DNA of 64,000 nucleotides from Sclerodactyla briareus (GCA_026419785.1 JAODTK010001854.1:1-64000), one strand, 5' to 3'; shown: positions 12,981-25,860, counted from the first letter of the stretch. A program made the numbers and translations. Notes: a model not told the origin generated them from the sequence alone.

Positions 12981-14755
12981 TACATTTCCGATTGTGACCT
13001 TGAATGACCTTGACCTGGCCCAAAAACAACTAGGATTCATCCTCACTATACCTGCTCCCACAACCCAATTTGAACTTGATAATCTTTCTTGCGTTCGTTA
13101 GATATTCCTGCTGACAAGCTTTTGTGAACTTTGCCCTCGTGACAGCTTGAATGAACTTGAACTGGCACCCAAAACAGTAAGGGGTCTCCCTCCCCTATTG
13201 CAACCCCATACCTGAATTGAAGCTTGCAGACCCATTTGCTGTAGCTTTAGATATCGATGGTAACGAGCAGGAAAGGGGGGTCAGCACACACACAGCACAG
13301 TGGCAGCGCGTCAGACAACACCATACGAGTAGACAACAGAACGCCGGGGTGTGGCAGTTGAGTCTGCGATTATGTTCGTCCTTGCAGGGGTATGTTGGTC
13401 CCCACCTCTGCGCGCAGGAACATACAAAACATAGGTACAAGACAAGATAGTTGGTTGCCTACCTAGAATAGTGACTGTCCAGTGGCGACATTAAATGCAA
13501 TAGATAATAAATCAATTGTAATGAACTATTTGGTAAATTTCACATTGGCTCCAAAGAAAATGATGACATATTGACAACCATAAAATTAGTTTCCACCTTA
13601 GCCTGTTACTCTCCATCTCATATCACTGTATCCCACGTCATACATGATACTCTTGTCTCCCCCCCGGAACTGGACATCCTATCCAACACCCGAAAATTAA
13701 TAAATCGTATCCAACCGCATCACAAAAGCTATAGTTAGGATCCATTTATGCGGATGTGTAAGCCACAACCTTCTCACATAATCATGCAAATTAGACCCAG
13801 TGACCCGAAATCTCTGTTGAAAAAGTTGTGATTAAGGCCAAGTGGGAAAAACCATATTCCCGCAGTTCGTACAATCTGAAAAACTTGCATTGCATGTGAA
13901 TTATTCAAATTAGATTATTTAATTATTTAGAGTAATCATGTAAGGCAAACTATTACTATTACCAAACTTTCGAAGGAGGTGAAACGATAAAGCCCGCTTA
14001 GAGAAAACAAGTGCAAGTCGGACGTCTTGGTAGCTGCGGACAACAAATTCCTGTTGGCAAATACCTCATGTTTTTCCGCCATTTCCATTTATCGTTCGTT
14101 CGACATTTAACTGCCCTACTGACTCCTCAATACCATGGAATGACTTGGACATGTCTACCATCAGCCTAATATCTGCTATCAGTGCCATTCCTAAGCCGTC
14201 AGTGAACCGTGGAGACACACTTCCCCCAGAATGATATCATGACATTGTTGACACTCATATTTTTATAGTGTGAACACTCCACAGTTACCATTAAATAGCA
14301 TTTAGTGTGGGGGGGGGGAGGGCACAAGCCCCCATTCTAGTCACCACTGCGATTGGACCACGATGTATGTAAACAAATCCTGGGAGAGGACATGTAAACT
14401 AGGGCGAGATTGTGATGAAAGATAAACAGCTCCCTCTGGACAATAGGTTTTATGTCAACTATTCTGCAGACTGGACCTTTCTGACAGATAATGTAAACAC
14501 TGCTCAGCATAGGATTGAGTCATTTTAACACTTTTCGGCATTTTAGAGAGCTCAAATTGAAGTTGGAAATTGGGTAATTGATTGGATTTAATAAAATCTA
14601 ATAAACACTATGCAAACATAAATGTAGCTAAAGGCTAGGCCAGTAGCAAGCCTTCATTCCACCCACCCAGTTTCACACCTGATTCGCATGTAAGGGTTAA
14701 GTTATGAATGAACGTGACGACAAAGGACAAACTAACGACAAACGGACGAACGATT

Positions 14756-15163
14756 GACGAGAGACAGATTACTTTTAGATCTGCTCTCCCATCTAGAAAT
14801 TGGCATGACACGACACGCTGGTAATTCATATTCCTATTTCGCAGAAAGTCATAAAACAGTGAGGCCACTGAGAATGAGGAAGGGAAAGTGTTTACTAAGA
14901 TGTGCAGCATCAGAACTTTTTAGTGAGTTATCCGCTGTAGCAGGTCTTCACTATGAAGAAAACCCAGAACCAGGAACTTCCGAAGGTGACTAATTTTTTT
15001 TCAATCACTGTTCAACGTCATTTGAACTGTAAAAGTTGTGATGCATACAGTTTAGAAAACATGAAAGTGAATACTAACTATAAGCTATAAGTTGAAGGAT
15101 AATGGTCACATAACAGTTTCATCCAACTAGCACCGAGACTGGAAAGAGGACAGATGAAAACCC
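14756..15163 (+). repeat. 408-bp block apparently identical to 9240-9647, copy 2
   Basis: The second copy ends at 'gatgaaaaccc'. After that the sequence leaves the duplication and becomes unique, whereas after 9647 copy B begins. Confidence 0.9.
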
Positions 15164-15639
15164 CCTCCCCCAGATTTTGAAGATTCCTAGTATGTTGTCC
15201 CTTCAAGTTTTAATTCAATTTCACATTTGAGGAATTTGAATCCATGCCATCAAGGGAACGATTCGAGTGAGGCCGCCCGTAGACTCGCACACAGTAAATC
15301 GCAACTTTTCTCACCATGATAACAGATATATAGATGAAAATATGTACATTCACTCAAAACAAACAAGATCTTAACTATCAGCTTGGGACAATGATTTCCC
15401 TATAGGTAGAAAGGGTACAATGCGTTATGATAATTGGCTAGAGGATAGAGGAAGGTTCTGTAACAGCGAGTATTCCTACAAATTGAACTAGACATTTTAC
15501 TAGTATGCGGGTACCGCCCCACGTTAATATTCTCCCTTTTGAGCATCATCGGAGAATTAGGCTATCTAACACCCCTCAAGATCTCATCTTCGTCAAACAC
15601 AAGATAAGCCTTCATCTGCAAGTTTTTGTTTGTAGGTCT
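15164..15639. other. No recognised gene
   Basis: Sequence after the duplication; no feature recognised. Confidence 0.4.
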
Positions 15640-15850
15640 AGATCCATGAAGGTTACATAAGTCCCATCATCACGCAAATTTGGACCTCCGTGACCTTGAA
15701 TGACCTCCACATTTCCTTTTCCGGTATCATATAGTCCCTACCGTATCATTTTCGTTCAGAACCGACAACGTGGAAATTTTGCATAAATTATGCAAATTAC
15801 AGCCCAGCATTGACCCAAATGAGACCCGCGAACACGCCTATCATGATAAA
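15640..15850 (+). repeat. Partial copy of the 'GTAAACCGCC' repeat family
   Basis: 'gaccttgaatgacctccac', 'tagtccctacc', 'ttttcgttcag', 'ataaattatgcaaatta' and 'cccagcattg' occur in the same order as at about 43940-44110. This copy lacks the conserved start and the GC-rich end seen in the fuller copies. Confidence 0.6.
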
Positions 15851-16580
15851 CAATGTGAAGCTAGGCCTCCGAATCCATGAATGCATAGAGAACCAACAAC
15901 CAAAATAATTGCTAATTGAGTTCGAAAATCGGATTTCCATCAGAATTTTTGCGATTTTTATGTACAGTAGAATAACAGCCTGAACAAAATATCATGTTTG
16001 GGAGCGATCCACCAAAGCATGAGTACATATCCTCATTTTCTGGCTTTGCTCCACTTGCCACACCGTTTAATCAACCGACCGATTCGGTGTTAGCGTCACA
16101 GGAAGGCATCGTGATGAAACAAACAGGGGACCTTCCAATTTGAACGGTACAGGGAAACACAGGTAGGACTCTTGAGAAATGTCATGATCCAATGAAAAAA
16201 AAAATAACAGTTTCTCGTCCCTCACGCTCCTTTTCATGCTGCAGGTATTTTTTTTTCTTTAATTCAAACTAAAATATTTTAACTCCAAATTTGCTATCCT
16301 GCCCCGCAACACCATCTCCGCTAGTCTTCAGCGATGTCTGATCATCATTTTTGTTTTTTAACGTTGGCATACTCTCTGTCTCTCTGCAGGCAGCATGACC
16401 AAAAAATAAACAATAAGGCCCTCACACCCAAAATTTGTAGAAAAGTAGGATGTCACCCCTTTTTCTTTTTACTCACTTGGCCTAAATTATTTAATGTGCT
16501 TGCTTCGGATCTGTAGCAAGGGCGCTGTCATGTCAGGTAACATCTGAGGATTTTAACTTGTAGAAGTGCCAACTTGAATA
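15851..16580. other. No recognised gene
   Basis: A-rich and T-rich runs at about 16193-16206 and 16249-16262 are the only notable features. Confidence 0.4.
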
Positions 16581-16585
16581 AGTTA

Positions 16586-16893
16586 CAGTACAGATCCGCG
16601 CGGTTGAGCTGCCCGATGCTCTCGGCCATTTACTATGCTTTTTCGCTGTTTTGAATGTTCCGGCCTAACCCGCGCAAGGTCGGCTAAATCGCGCCAACCT
16701 AAACAATGGTCTGGGCGTCTATTGATGCTCTGATTAAAAATGATCGAACAAGAGCCGCTCGCGGCTGAATAGCGCCGATCCGATGATGCTTTAACCAAAA
16801 ACTCGGGCGATCATTGCGAGCGGTGAATGGACCGAATCACAGCAGACCGAATCTGTCCAACTAGCCTTTGTCGGACGTACGAGACGTGTACTG
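16586..16893 (+). mobile_element. Candidate Tc1/mariner-type MITE with TA target site
   Basis: The segment begins CAGTACAGATC and ends GTGTACTG, so the termini form an imperfect inverted repeat starting CAGTACA. TA flanks it on both sides (16584-16585 and 16894-16895), as expected of Tc1/mariner insertions. It is about 308 bp with no coding capacity. The interior resembles 16945-17228, and 16580-16596 is an exact inverted match of 22118-22134. Confidence 0.5.
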
Positions 16894-16944
16894 TAAAGCA
16901 AAACACTAGTTATTTGTGGATGATTGTAATCACGGAATTTTCGC

Positions 16945-17228
16945 TAATTCCGCCGGGCCGACCTTAGCCTGCCTACGTTCGGTTTGGGGGGTCTGTTGAA
17001 GTGCGGATTCACTGATCGAACAAACGTGCTCGTCTGCATAGCTCCGATTCCGATGAAGGTTTTTATAACTCGGCCAATCATTGCGATCGGCGGTGAATGG
17101 AAATCTGCGGCAATCAGTGGGCCCCGATTCATTGTTACAGTCAAGCCTTCATGACAGACAATTGCTAGCGAGGATCGCCAGCCTTAAGAGAGTGTCTTCA
17201 ACCTCGCATCACCGTTCCCTGTGTACTG
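16945..17228 (+). repeat. Diverged relative of the MITE at 16586
   Basis: 'gatcgaacaa', a run of 'gctc', 'tccgatgaa', 'actcgg', 'caatcattgcgat' and 'cggtgaatgg' recur in the order seen at 16740-16830. The right edge again reads GTGTACTG at about 17221-17228. The left terminus is not clear. Confidence 0.45.
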
Positions 17229-19071
17229 TTTTACTATCGCTGACAAATATTTTTATCTAAAGGAAGTTACGATGCACATCGTAACAAGCAGAGCCCACTC
17301 GCTGATTGTTTTACCCAACCAATTGTTTTCATTACGCATGGTCTGCTGACCCACTGACTGAGCAAGCTGTAGTGATCAAAGTCTTGAAAGAGACGGCGCG
17401 CACACGAGCGACATAGGATTTGGAATTCAATGGGATTATAGGAACCCAGGAGACTCTTATTGGCAAGGTTATATATGGTTGTTTTGCAACCTACCAGGAC
17501 TTCTTCAGTTTATCAGTCCCGTCGTGTATTGGTCTGATGCTATTGTCGAACTAACTTGCGATGAATTGGGAGGTGGTCCTATCATAGGGGCCTGGTTTAA
17601 ATGACCACTTAGTGACCGTACAGCTAGCTTCAGCAGCATACGCCTGCTATACAGTCCAGCCAAAAACGAATCACACTCACCGACGAATTGGGGAGCGGGC
17701 CCCGCACGGCGACCGCTGAACGACTAACGAAGAAACCACAACGAAAATAAATTGTATTTAATCCGCTTTTCCATGCGGACGGGCGTTTTGGAGACTCGTT
17801 TCCAATGCCGCGGGCGTTCTGGGGCATTTTCTCTAGTCACGCACCTCTTCTCCTTTTAGTGGGTATTAAGCGCTACATAAGAACCGATGTACCTACCATT
17901 ATTATTAGGTTTTTGTTATGATTAGTATTATTATTTGTTTTTATTATTAATAATATCATCATCGTTTTATTATTTTTATCGAACAACTCGACGCCTCCTA
18001 GGTTTAAGAACCTAAACACCGGTGTTCATTTTCGGCGGGGGTGAAACCATTGTTTCCTAAATGTCACGATTACCGGCCCACTATGAAATTTCTACTTCAC
18101 AATTGACAGTTTGGAGATTTACTTAGCAAAATACTTGACATATCATCGGTTAAACATGTAAATATGTGTTCAAGTAGGTGTCCAGGCCTTTGATATAGAC
18201 CCTCTGTATAAAACCTCATCCCCAGTGTTGAAACCGTTATGAATGTGAAATAAAAATCCTGGACATGGGGAATCAACTATCAAGTATTGGGTCCGACGTA
18301 CCTGGGCTCATCTTTTTCCCCGGATTAAATCATTCAAAGCGATTACCCGTTCCTACCTTCAGAAAGCTTCTACTAAACGTCAGCAGTATTTTGTGTAACA
18401 ATTGACAAAGGTCTCAACTGATAGAAAGCGTACAACGCCTGACAAATGTTTATTATCACAAACAACACTGAAAAAAAAAGCAGTTGTAAAATGGTCACTG
18501 AATCCCTAGACTGGGGTAGCCCTAGCCGTCCGAAATTCACCTTAAGTTGCCGAGGCTGAACGGATGCGGCAGTATCCTCTGTCTGGTGCCACCTTAATCA
18601 CCCCCACCCCCCCCCACCCCTCAGCCCCACACCTCTCCGCCCCCATCTCGCAGAGTACGGAGCTGCTGGCCGTACTTTGTCAGAATATCTGAACCTGATA
18701 AGAATGTTGAGAGCTGAAAATGTGTGAGACAAAGATCCCAGCGAGTGGTATTAAGCCCCCCTCGGGGGCTGCGGCCCTCCCAAATCATTAATTTCCCTAC
18801 ATCACTACACTTATGTACTCATGTTCCACGCAACAATGTCCATCAGACCGCATTTTGCAGCGTTTGACAGAATTGTTAGGTAGGCCGAGAGAGCAGTTTT
18901 AAGAGGACGAGTTCGGCAAGTCCGAATGCGATATGCCGTTGAACAGTTGACACTACTGCTAATGACCCAAACATGTCATAAACGGAGTCTCGACATTGAA
19001 AGGCCTTACAAAAAAACGCCTTTTCAACAATTAAAAACACACGCCACAAGGAACAAAGTTGTCATAACCCC
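17229..19071. other. No recognised gene; CT/C-rich tract
   Basis: An apparently diverged direct repeat around 'gaattgggga' lies at about 17560 and 17680. There is a C-rich tract at 18600-18650 and a GC hairpin 'gcccccctcgggggc' at about 18755-18770. No gene was recognised. Confidence 0.4.
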
Positions 19072-19160
19072 TCCCTAGGATCGCACCCGCGGACATCCCA
19101 CAACTTGTGCTCCACCACCGGGGTGGCCTACGCCGTTCCGCTAGGCCACGATGCCCCGTC
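19072..19160 (-). mobile_element. tRNA-like sequence (SINE head or tRNA pseudogene)
   Basis: On the minus strand an A-box-like TGGCCTAGCGG (19138-19148) is followed about 50 bp later by a B-box-like GGGTGCGATCCTA (19076-19088). The body is about 87 nt, the size of a tRNA with a long variable arm. The B box has G in place of the second T, and acceptor pairing is imperfect, so a working tRNA gene is unlikely. Confidence 0.45.
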
Positions 19161-19839
19161 GATTTTGAGGGTTTTTACTGTCATTTAAAAATGTTTCCAC
19201 AACTTAATTACGGTTACTGCACATCCACAGAGGCTTTGGGTTATTTTTTTTCAAAACAACGATTTGTACCGAATTGCATGTGTGCGTATGAATGTTTTGA
19301 TTTCGTAGATGGGCGTATGCAACTGGTGAATCTCGTTCACTGTGATGTATTTCTTTGGCGCTTCAGGTGAGCCTACAACGAGCTCCATAATTATATTTCC
19401 CAGGCCCGAACTGTTGACCATTAGTTCATTATTATAGAGCAGTTGCAAAGCAATAAGCAGTTGCCAGGATATTACCTTGGTTTTTCAATCACATTTAACG
19501 TACCACAACCATATTAATGTGTACATTGACATAGGCCTCGAGCCCTCGCCGGCACACAGTGTGCACAACACCCCCCATTTTCCCATAGTAGGGGCACTAC
19601 TGGCATCACATCATATTCCTGCCACTTTTTCGAGAAAAAAAAAACGCTGCTTCAAGCTAGTGATCTTGTCCATTTGAGCGCAGACATCGCAGGGCTAAAG
19701 CAACAGCAAATGATGGGCCAAGATCGTTATACTCGTGGCCGTTTGGCCATTTTTTTTTGCATCGATGCCTGAAGTAAAATCACCTTCAACGACAAGTAGT
19801 CGACAACCTGTGGAGAATAGACCAACGGATCACATCCCT

Positions 19840-19995
19840 ACACAGCGCAGCCTGCAGCACCTGTTCCCCCACATCCTCATTTCAAGAATCATTGGAGAAC
19901 GAAGTTTCTGCAATGCTGCACCTCGACTCTGGAACGAACCCCTCTCCGTACATCTGCGATTGTTGAACATGCATCGACCATTTCAAGAGTGACCT
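19840..19995 (+). pseudogene. LINE reverse-transcriptase C-terminal remnant
   Basis: The plus-strand frame reads 'GERSFCNAAPRLWNE', a signature of the C-terminal end of CR1/L2/Jockey-type ORF2 proteins ('G.R.F..AAP.LWN.LP'). The fragment stops shortly after at 19990. No reverse-transcriptase palm motif is nearby, so this is a short 5'-truncated remnant. Confidence 0.55.
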
Positions 19996-21900
19996 TACAG
20001 GCTGTCAAATCATGTCATGGATCATTATTTGCACGAATTTTGGTATACCGGTTTTCGAACAGCTGGCTGCGTAAGTTGTTATTTTTATGTGTCTTGAACA
20101 ACCGAATGGGAAATATGACCCCATATGTTCACTTGATTATTTTGATGGCTTGATGATCTGATAGTATTGGGAAGACTCTTGAGTTCTCTTATGATTGTTC
20201 CAAAATTTTCAGAGCACCTAACAACCCGATGAAATACCGGAAAGTTGAATTGTTTCAAGAATGGTGAGCTAACCTGTACAGAATGAGCAGCAGCTCGCTA
20301 CGACAGTACCCCGCCACTTTACTTCGATTAACATCGATTGGCTTAAAATTGAAAATAAGGTACAAAAATTATTCCAATTTAGTTCACATTTGGCTCGAAG
20401 TTCCTAATCGCTTTTAGAACATATCACTGTGATTGATTATCTAGTAGGCGTCGGATTGGCCTCAATTCCTGGAAGAAGACTGCTCGATTGTGCAATATTT
20501 TCAATGTTCCGTAGTTGGCAGAGAAATATATTCAGTAATATAGCAGTTCAGTGTGGTGATTAGTGGTTTTCCCCTATATGACTATGGACCTCTGGCTTAC
20601 AGGGGGCCAACTAAAGTTCATGGTATCGATCCGACGTTACATTAGATATCCATCCATGACGACCTTTTAAATCGTTCTCACATTTTTATCAACTTCTACA
20701 AAAAAGCGACGACGACGATGTATAGTCGTCCCATAACGATTCTATATTGAAAGAGTCTAATTTCCAATGTGCTTATGTATAATTAAGTGCTGTATCTTTC
20801 ATTTTCTGAATGACCAGCGCTTTGAACAGTAATTTGCTGCTGACCACGGATTTTTTGTAAAACAGTAAAACATGAAGAAATTTAGAAGGAGCTGAGTTTA
20901 TTCTTGGCAAAATCTGACTACACAGCATCACCTTTCCGCGACGGGGGAGGGGGGGGCATGCCCACCCCCCTCCCCCTCCGCTGGCGCCACCTTGATCGGA
21001 CATCGAAGTACTAATGAATGGCGCTTTTGCCGTTGGCAATACTCAACAATAGCCTGGCTTTATGTTCAATGAAATCAAAATAATTAATTTGACCGTATTA
21101 CTATTTATATATTTTCTCTTGTTTTTATTTTGGAGTATGAATATATATGTGTCTTTGAATGTTCGACTTCGAATGCCCGAATAAGCCGACATTCTTGTGT
21201 GAGTGTGCTGGTTTACGGTGCGCATGCTTACGCTCCGTTCGAAGTCAATATTCACGCAGATTCTTTTTATTTGTCGCATTATATGTCATTGCCGTTCGCT
21301 ATTCCATTTTTTTTTTTTTTTTCAGAATGGAGCACTCAATTGTGACAGATTCAAAACATTTATCTATTGTCATCATCTTGCACCAATCACTCTGAGTGGT
21401 GCCTAGCTTTGCCCGAGTTCGTGAATCAAAACTTCAGAGGCCATCTTGAATTCGAGCCTCACACGTTCCAACGGTACATAAAACAATATCTCAAGTGTAA
21501 AAATACAGGTGCTTTTTACGCCGACACAATTAGCATATCTGAAATCCACGGGCCAAGACTTCGGCGATGTTTATACGGTTTTCAATTCGGCCTTGGCACA
21601 ATGGGGTTTTTGCTTCGCTACTACTACTAGTGGCAACTCGGTTTCTCTGTCAAATTGTGTGCCTTACTAGCTGTACCAACGTGAAGCCTACGGTAGCAAA
21701 TTGTGTTCACAACTAATTTTCCCAGATTTGCAACTTGAAGAATCAATAGCTTCACGTTATTCCATTAAGAATGGTATGCCACACTCTGCGTCGCTGGCAT
21801 GCACGAAAGTCACGTCATCCATGCCCATCGGCAGCCTGTAGCTAGGCGATTGCGACCCAGACCGCCGCGGTCAGTTCCAGATCTACGATACCGCTCCATT
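19996..21900. other. No recognised gene; G/C-homopolymer palindrome near 20940
   Basis: At about 20938-20998 a G-rich run faces a C-rich run and ends 'gctggcgccacct', resembling the termini of small palindromic elements. A T-run followed by 'cag' at 21308-21326 looks like a 3' splice site by chance. No domain-bearing frame is present. Confidence 0.35.
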
Positions 21901-21949
21901 GTTCCTATTGTTACAACACTTGCTCTATTCAACTTTCCCAATTCGCATA

Positions 21950-22129
21950 TTTTAGCATTTTCGCCGACCTGCGAGTTTGCATTGTACCGATGTTTTAAAA
22001 TCGCATTCGGCGCAAAAAAATTGCATCGGCTATCATCGTACCGTCTGTTGCTGCGAACTCGGCGCTATACAATGAAACTCTGCTAAAATCGCGCGGCGAT
22101 CAAGGTTCTACCTCCGTGGATCTGTACTG
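21950..22129 (-). repeat. Inverted relative of the 16586 MITE
   Basis: The right edge (GGATCTGTACTG, followed by TA at 22130) is the exact inverse of the left edge of the MITE at 16586. Its CG-rich 'gcgcggcgat' and 'aactcggcg' pieces resemble that family. The other end is not recognisable. Confidence 0.4.
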
Positions 22130-23400
22130 TAACTAAGAATGAATACTAATCTTCGAAAGGGACAATTATATTATTTCATTTACCCCAATTCGATTGACGC
22201 ATCAAATTCTACCCTATTTATAAACAGCGACAATTCGGGTCACGTACACCACTGCTCACTTACTGAACTGCCTAAGCAGCAGCTCACGGCTCGGAAAAAA
22301 GAGTCCTTCCATAGGTTTTTTCTGTTGAGGGGTGAGTTCTTTCTCACACTTCATGTTCAACATGGACTTCACAATATTTGGTCAGAAATAGGTTTCATTG
22401 CTTCACCATGGGGTCATCAAAGACTAAGGTGTATCGAGAGTGTGTGTTGCATCAATTCAAGAGCCCCGATGCTATGCTGTACCGCGGCCTGTGGATTCTG
22501 CCATCTCGGCTCAAATGCTGAATGGTGCAGCCTTGAGCATGATGCCCAGCCTTGAAAGCAGTGACCTGAATTAGGTGCGATAATCTTGCGTGTTTTCAAA
22601 AAATTGTGGGGCATTTTTGTCTTTTATAAATCATGCATTTGTTCCTTGGCTGCCTAACGTGCGAGTCCAGATAGTCAGTATCAGAAGAAATTTTGACTGT
22701 CGCCCACACTTCCATTGAGGTGACGAACTCCGTCACCTCATGCCTCCAAACTTCTCCCTCCGATTACGCAGCCATCTATAACCTCAAAATGATAATGCAA
22801 GAAATTTAATCACTGCGATTATTTAAAATTTTCATAGTAGAAGTTGATACTAACAAGCATAATTAGGACAATAATTGGGGGAAATCATCACCTGTTTTTT
22901 CCCAGCCTGTCTTGATTTGAACATAGTGTTGTGAAAACAGAATGTGTGCCACTAGGCTATTTTGCTGATCCATTCCTCAAATTGGGCACATGCAAGACAT
23001 TTACCATAGGAAATCCAATGGATTATTAATATCTTGGAGTGGCAACGCATTAACACAGACAACAATTTGTACTCAGTTGTAGGCAGTTAGTAGCTTTTTT
23101 CGCGCAAATTTAGCTGTTGCGGTTGCATTGTGTGGGATAGTTTAGAGCTGCTGGAATACTTCAGAGGGCAGTTTTGTGTTGGCTTGTATTGGAAAAACTT
23201 TTAAATTTCAAGTATCTCCTCATTCGCCGTGCATATTTCTCTCAAAAGAGTATGTTGTCCCCGATCATTTTTTATAAATTATCGTGACAGATCTGACCAA
23301 AATATGCTAATTCGCGACTTGAAAAATCATTGATCCCGCTGAAATTCCTATTTGGCCTTCCATAAGATTGCCTACTTTGCCCCCTGAGCTAGGACCACAA
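22130..23400. other. No recognised gene; one small perfect hairpin
   Basis: At 22717-22739 GAGGTGACG and CGTCACCTC form a perfect 9-bp stem with a 5-nt loop. The 138-codon plus-strand frame at 22139-22555 has no recognisable domain. Confidence 0.35.
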
Positions 23401-23419
23401 GAATATTTGGTAACTGGGT

Positions 23420-24260
23420 AGAGATACTGGCCCAACGATTCCTACGAGGAGACAAGACGACCAGGAGGGGGTTGTCAGCCCAACATAAACAAAGTAGCTC
23501 ATCTCAAAGCCAAGTGTAGATGGTGGCCCACAGCTGTCTTGAAAAACTGTTCTAATCCTCAATGGATACGATGCGGAATGGCAGTGCGTTCAGTCTCATA
23601 CAGGTCTTGGTCACGAACGAGATGTCGCAATCTTGGTTGGCCGCAATGTGGTGTATGATTGCGGTGCCAAGTGCCCTGATTGAAGCGGACAGGTTGTAAG
23701 CGGTGACTTATGGGCAGGGGCAATTGACCTAAGCTTGTTGTTTAAAAATCCAAAGTCGTCGTTTTTCTGCGGAGTCAATCAAGGGATCAAAACCCAGGCT
23801 ATAAACCATCTGGGTAGCACACCCGGGGCTATAGATATATAGTCGCGTGTGTGATAAAGCGACCGCTCTTTTCTGGGACAGATCTAACTAGGTCTCTCAT
23901 TCTGTTGTTCTGAGGGATCCAGGCTGAGGCAAGCGTACCAAACATGCGGTATGACAAGTGATCTGTAGGCTCAAGCTGTGTGTTTTGATTCAGGGAGTTA
24001 ATAGGTCCGACGGATTTATAACTCCAGATCTGTTAGGCCTTACCACAAAATGTTTGTATGTGAGTATTTCCAACTGAGGTTGTTTGAAAGAGTAATCCCT
24101 AAAATAAGGATGGTGGTCCACCACAGGACAATACTTTGACACCCCGTGGGTACGGTGAGCTGCGAGATCTCGGCTGAGTTAAGTAATGATTTAAAAATTT
24201 AGCAGGGTAAATTTCTCTGCCCATTTGCATTGCGAGAAGCTATTTGCGAAAAGGTCGTAT
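23420..24260 (-). pseudogene. LINE reverse-transcriptase remnant (minus strand)
   Basis: Reading the minus strand, about 24070-24113 gives 'ILGITLSNNLSW', the block downstream of the catalytic motif in CR1/Jockey-type reverse transcriptases. About 23900-23968 gives 'YRSLVIPHVWYAC', which fits the 'YRSLIRPxLEYAC' thumb-region block. The blocks are in the right order and roughly the right spacing, with stops and frame changes between them. The catalytic FADD block is not visible upstream, so this is a degraded fragment. Confidence 0.5.
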
Positions 24261-25735
24261 GGACTTCCTGACTATCCCCTATGAATACTTGGGTAATTTC
24301 ACCTTGTCCCAGACCACTATGGGGAATGATAAGTTTCTAAACCTTATATAACTACAATAATTGTTCTTTTGGGTATATTATTGAAGATGTAAGCGTGTCG
24401 AAATAAAGTCGACACAGAAAGTTGTCCGCTTACGCTAGCCTAAAAACGCCTAGGCCTCGAGTTGTGAACGCAGCTTTATCCATTAAAATCTGTGAGCGCA
24501 GGCTATCTGACGTAGTCCTATTTAGCTCCTAGCCCAACTTCAAAACAACACAAGTGAACTCGGACTACAACGGATCACCGGAACTAGTACGTTATTCTGC
24601 CCTATGCTATACAGCTAAATTTAACCTAGGGCTAAGCTACTGCCAGCCCCTGTGCTTTGACTGACTACTGAGTACTTCTGTTATCTAACTCCAAGCCTAT
24701 ACTTACCGCTTCGTTGTTTTGGGCTTAATTGCACCATCCAACGATCCTTATGTATTTACCTGAAGTGCGTGTGGTGGGGAAGACGAAAAAAAAAATTTTC
24801 ATTCACATTTCACTCCGAAAGAATTTTTTTCGTGAAACTCGACCAATGATCATTGGGTAACCGAGTCATTATATCTAGGCTAGGCCGAGTGAGGTGGTTT
24901 CCTAGGAATAAATTTTCGACTCCGTGCCCTAATGAAGCTGAAAAAGCATTGTAAAAATTATATGTCAATGCGCATATCATTCAACGGTGTTTTAGGATGA
25001 TGAATAATATTGGGACACTTCCTCCCACATGTCCTTTTAGAATAGGGAAAATGTCGAGTTGACTATCCTCGATGAGGGAAATCGGAGGTGATGATTTACA
25101 TTTGCTTTCTGCTAGTCTGACAGGCTATTCTGATTATGCTCATTTTATTTTTATCAGCCAGGAATCTCTTGGTTTGATATCAGTTTACCGTCAGCACCGA
25201 TTCCCGGTGAGTATTTCGCCCAGATGTGTCTCCTATCTGATGATGCTTTTTTCATTGGCATTGCTACTCTTGCTACTTAGAGGGACCCATTCAACCATTC
25301 ACCCCCTCCCCCTCCAATGGACGACCTCCAAATATACCGCCCCTCAGTGCCGCCCCTTCTTTTGAGTGCGGGGAACTAATCCGAAGCGGTTCAGTGTAGG
25401 CCGACGTAATATTTTTCCATAGGTTTAGGGGCCCTTCTGTTCCAGAACAGGGCGTCCCAAATTCCCAGGACAGGGAAAGTGAGCGAGTGCCTGTGTGAGT
25501 ACCCTTATCTCCCGCAGATGCGCGACATAATCGCCGCCCCTTCTCTGTGGCGTTAATGCGTCCAGTGGATGTTTTTGCCGACTAGTCGGACTACAGAATC
25601 TATATCCAGATATAGGCGTAGTCTACGGCCCCACTTAGTGAGTATTCACAACAACTGACAGTGTAGCGTGAGTTTCTAGTGGCAGCCTGATGATGACCAT
25701 GAACCACCACTCCTAATGAAAAATATACAAACTTG
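24261..25735. other. No recognised gene
   Basis: No coding or RNA signature is visible. An A-run lies at about 24785-24795. Confidence 0.4.
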
Positions 25736-25860
25736 CGGCCATTGTCGTCTGGTAGCGACCGGCGAACACGCAACGGCGACTTTTCGCATGACGTCAACGA
25801 CGAACAACCGCTTTATTGCAATTCGAGAACGATTCGGTAGGCTATATCTCACTATGTTTC
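25735..25860 (+). repeat. Dispersed repeat, inverted match to 30960-31090
   Basis: 'gtcgtctggtagcgac', 'ggcgaacacgcaacggcga' and 'gcatgacgtca' match the reverse complement of about 31020-31090 with few changes. Weaker similarity continues beyond. Confidence 0.55.

Larger units (their letters stand above)
9655..15163 (+). repeat. Tandem duplication of a ~5.4-kb unit, copy B
   Basis: Direct repeat of 4275-9647, immediately adjacent and in the same orientation. Every landmark of copy A recurs in order, including the doubled sub-repeat and the terminal 408-bp block. Open frames in copy A are not preserved in copy B, so I do not read it as protein-coding. Confidence 0.85.

Noticed and set aside
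22139..22555. 138-codon plus-strand frame
   Set aside because: No recognised domain, and the surroundings show no splice or start context I can defend.
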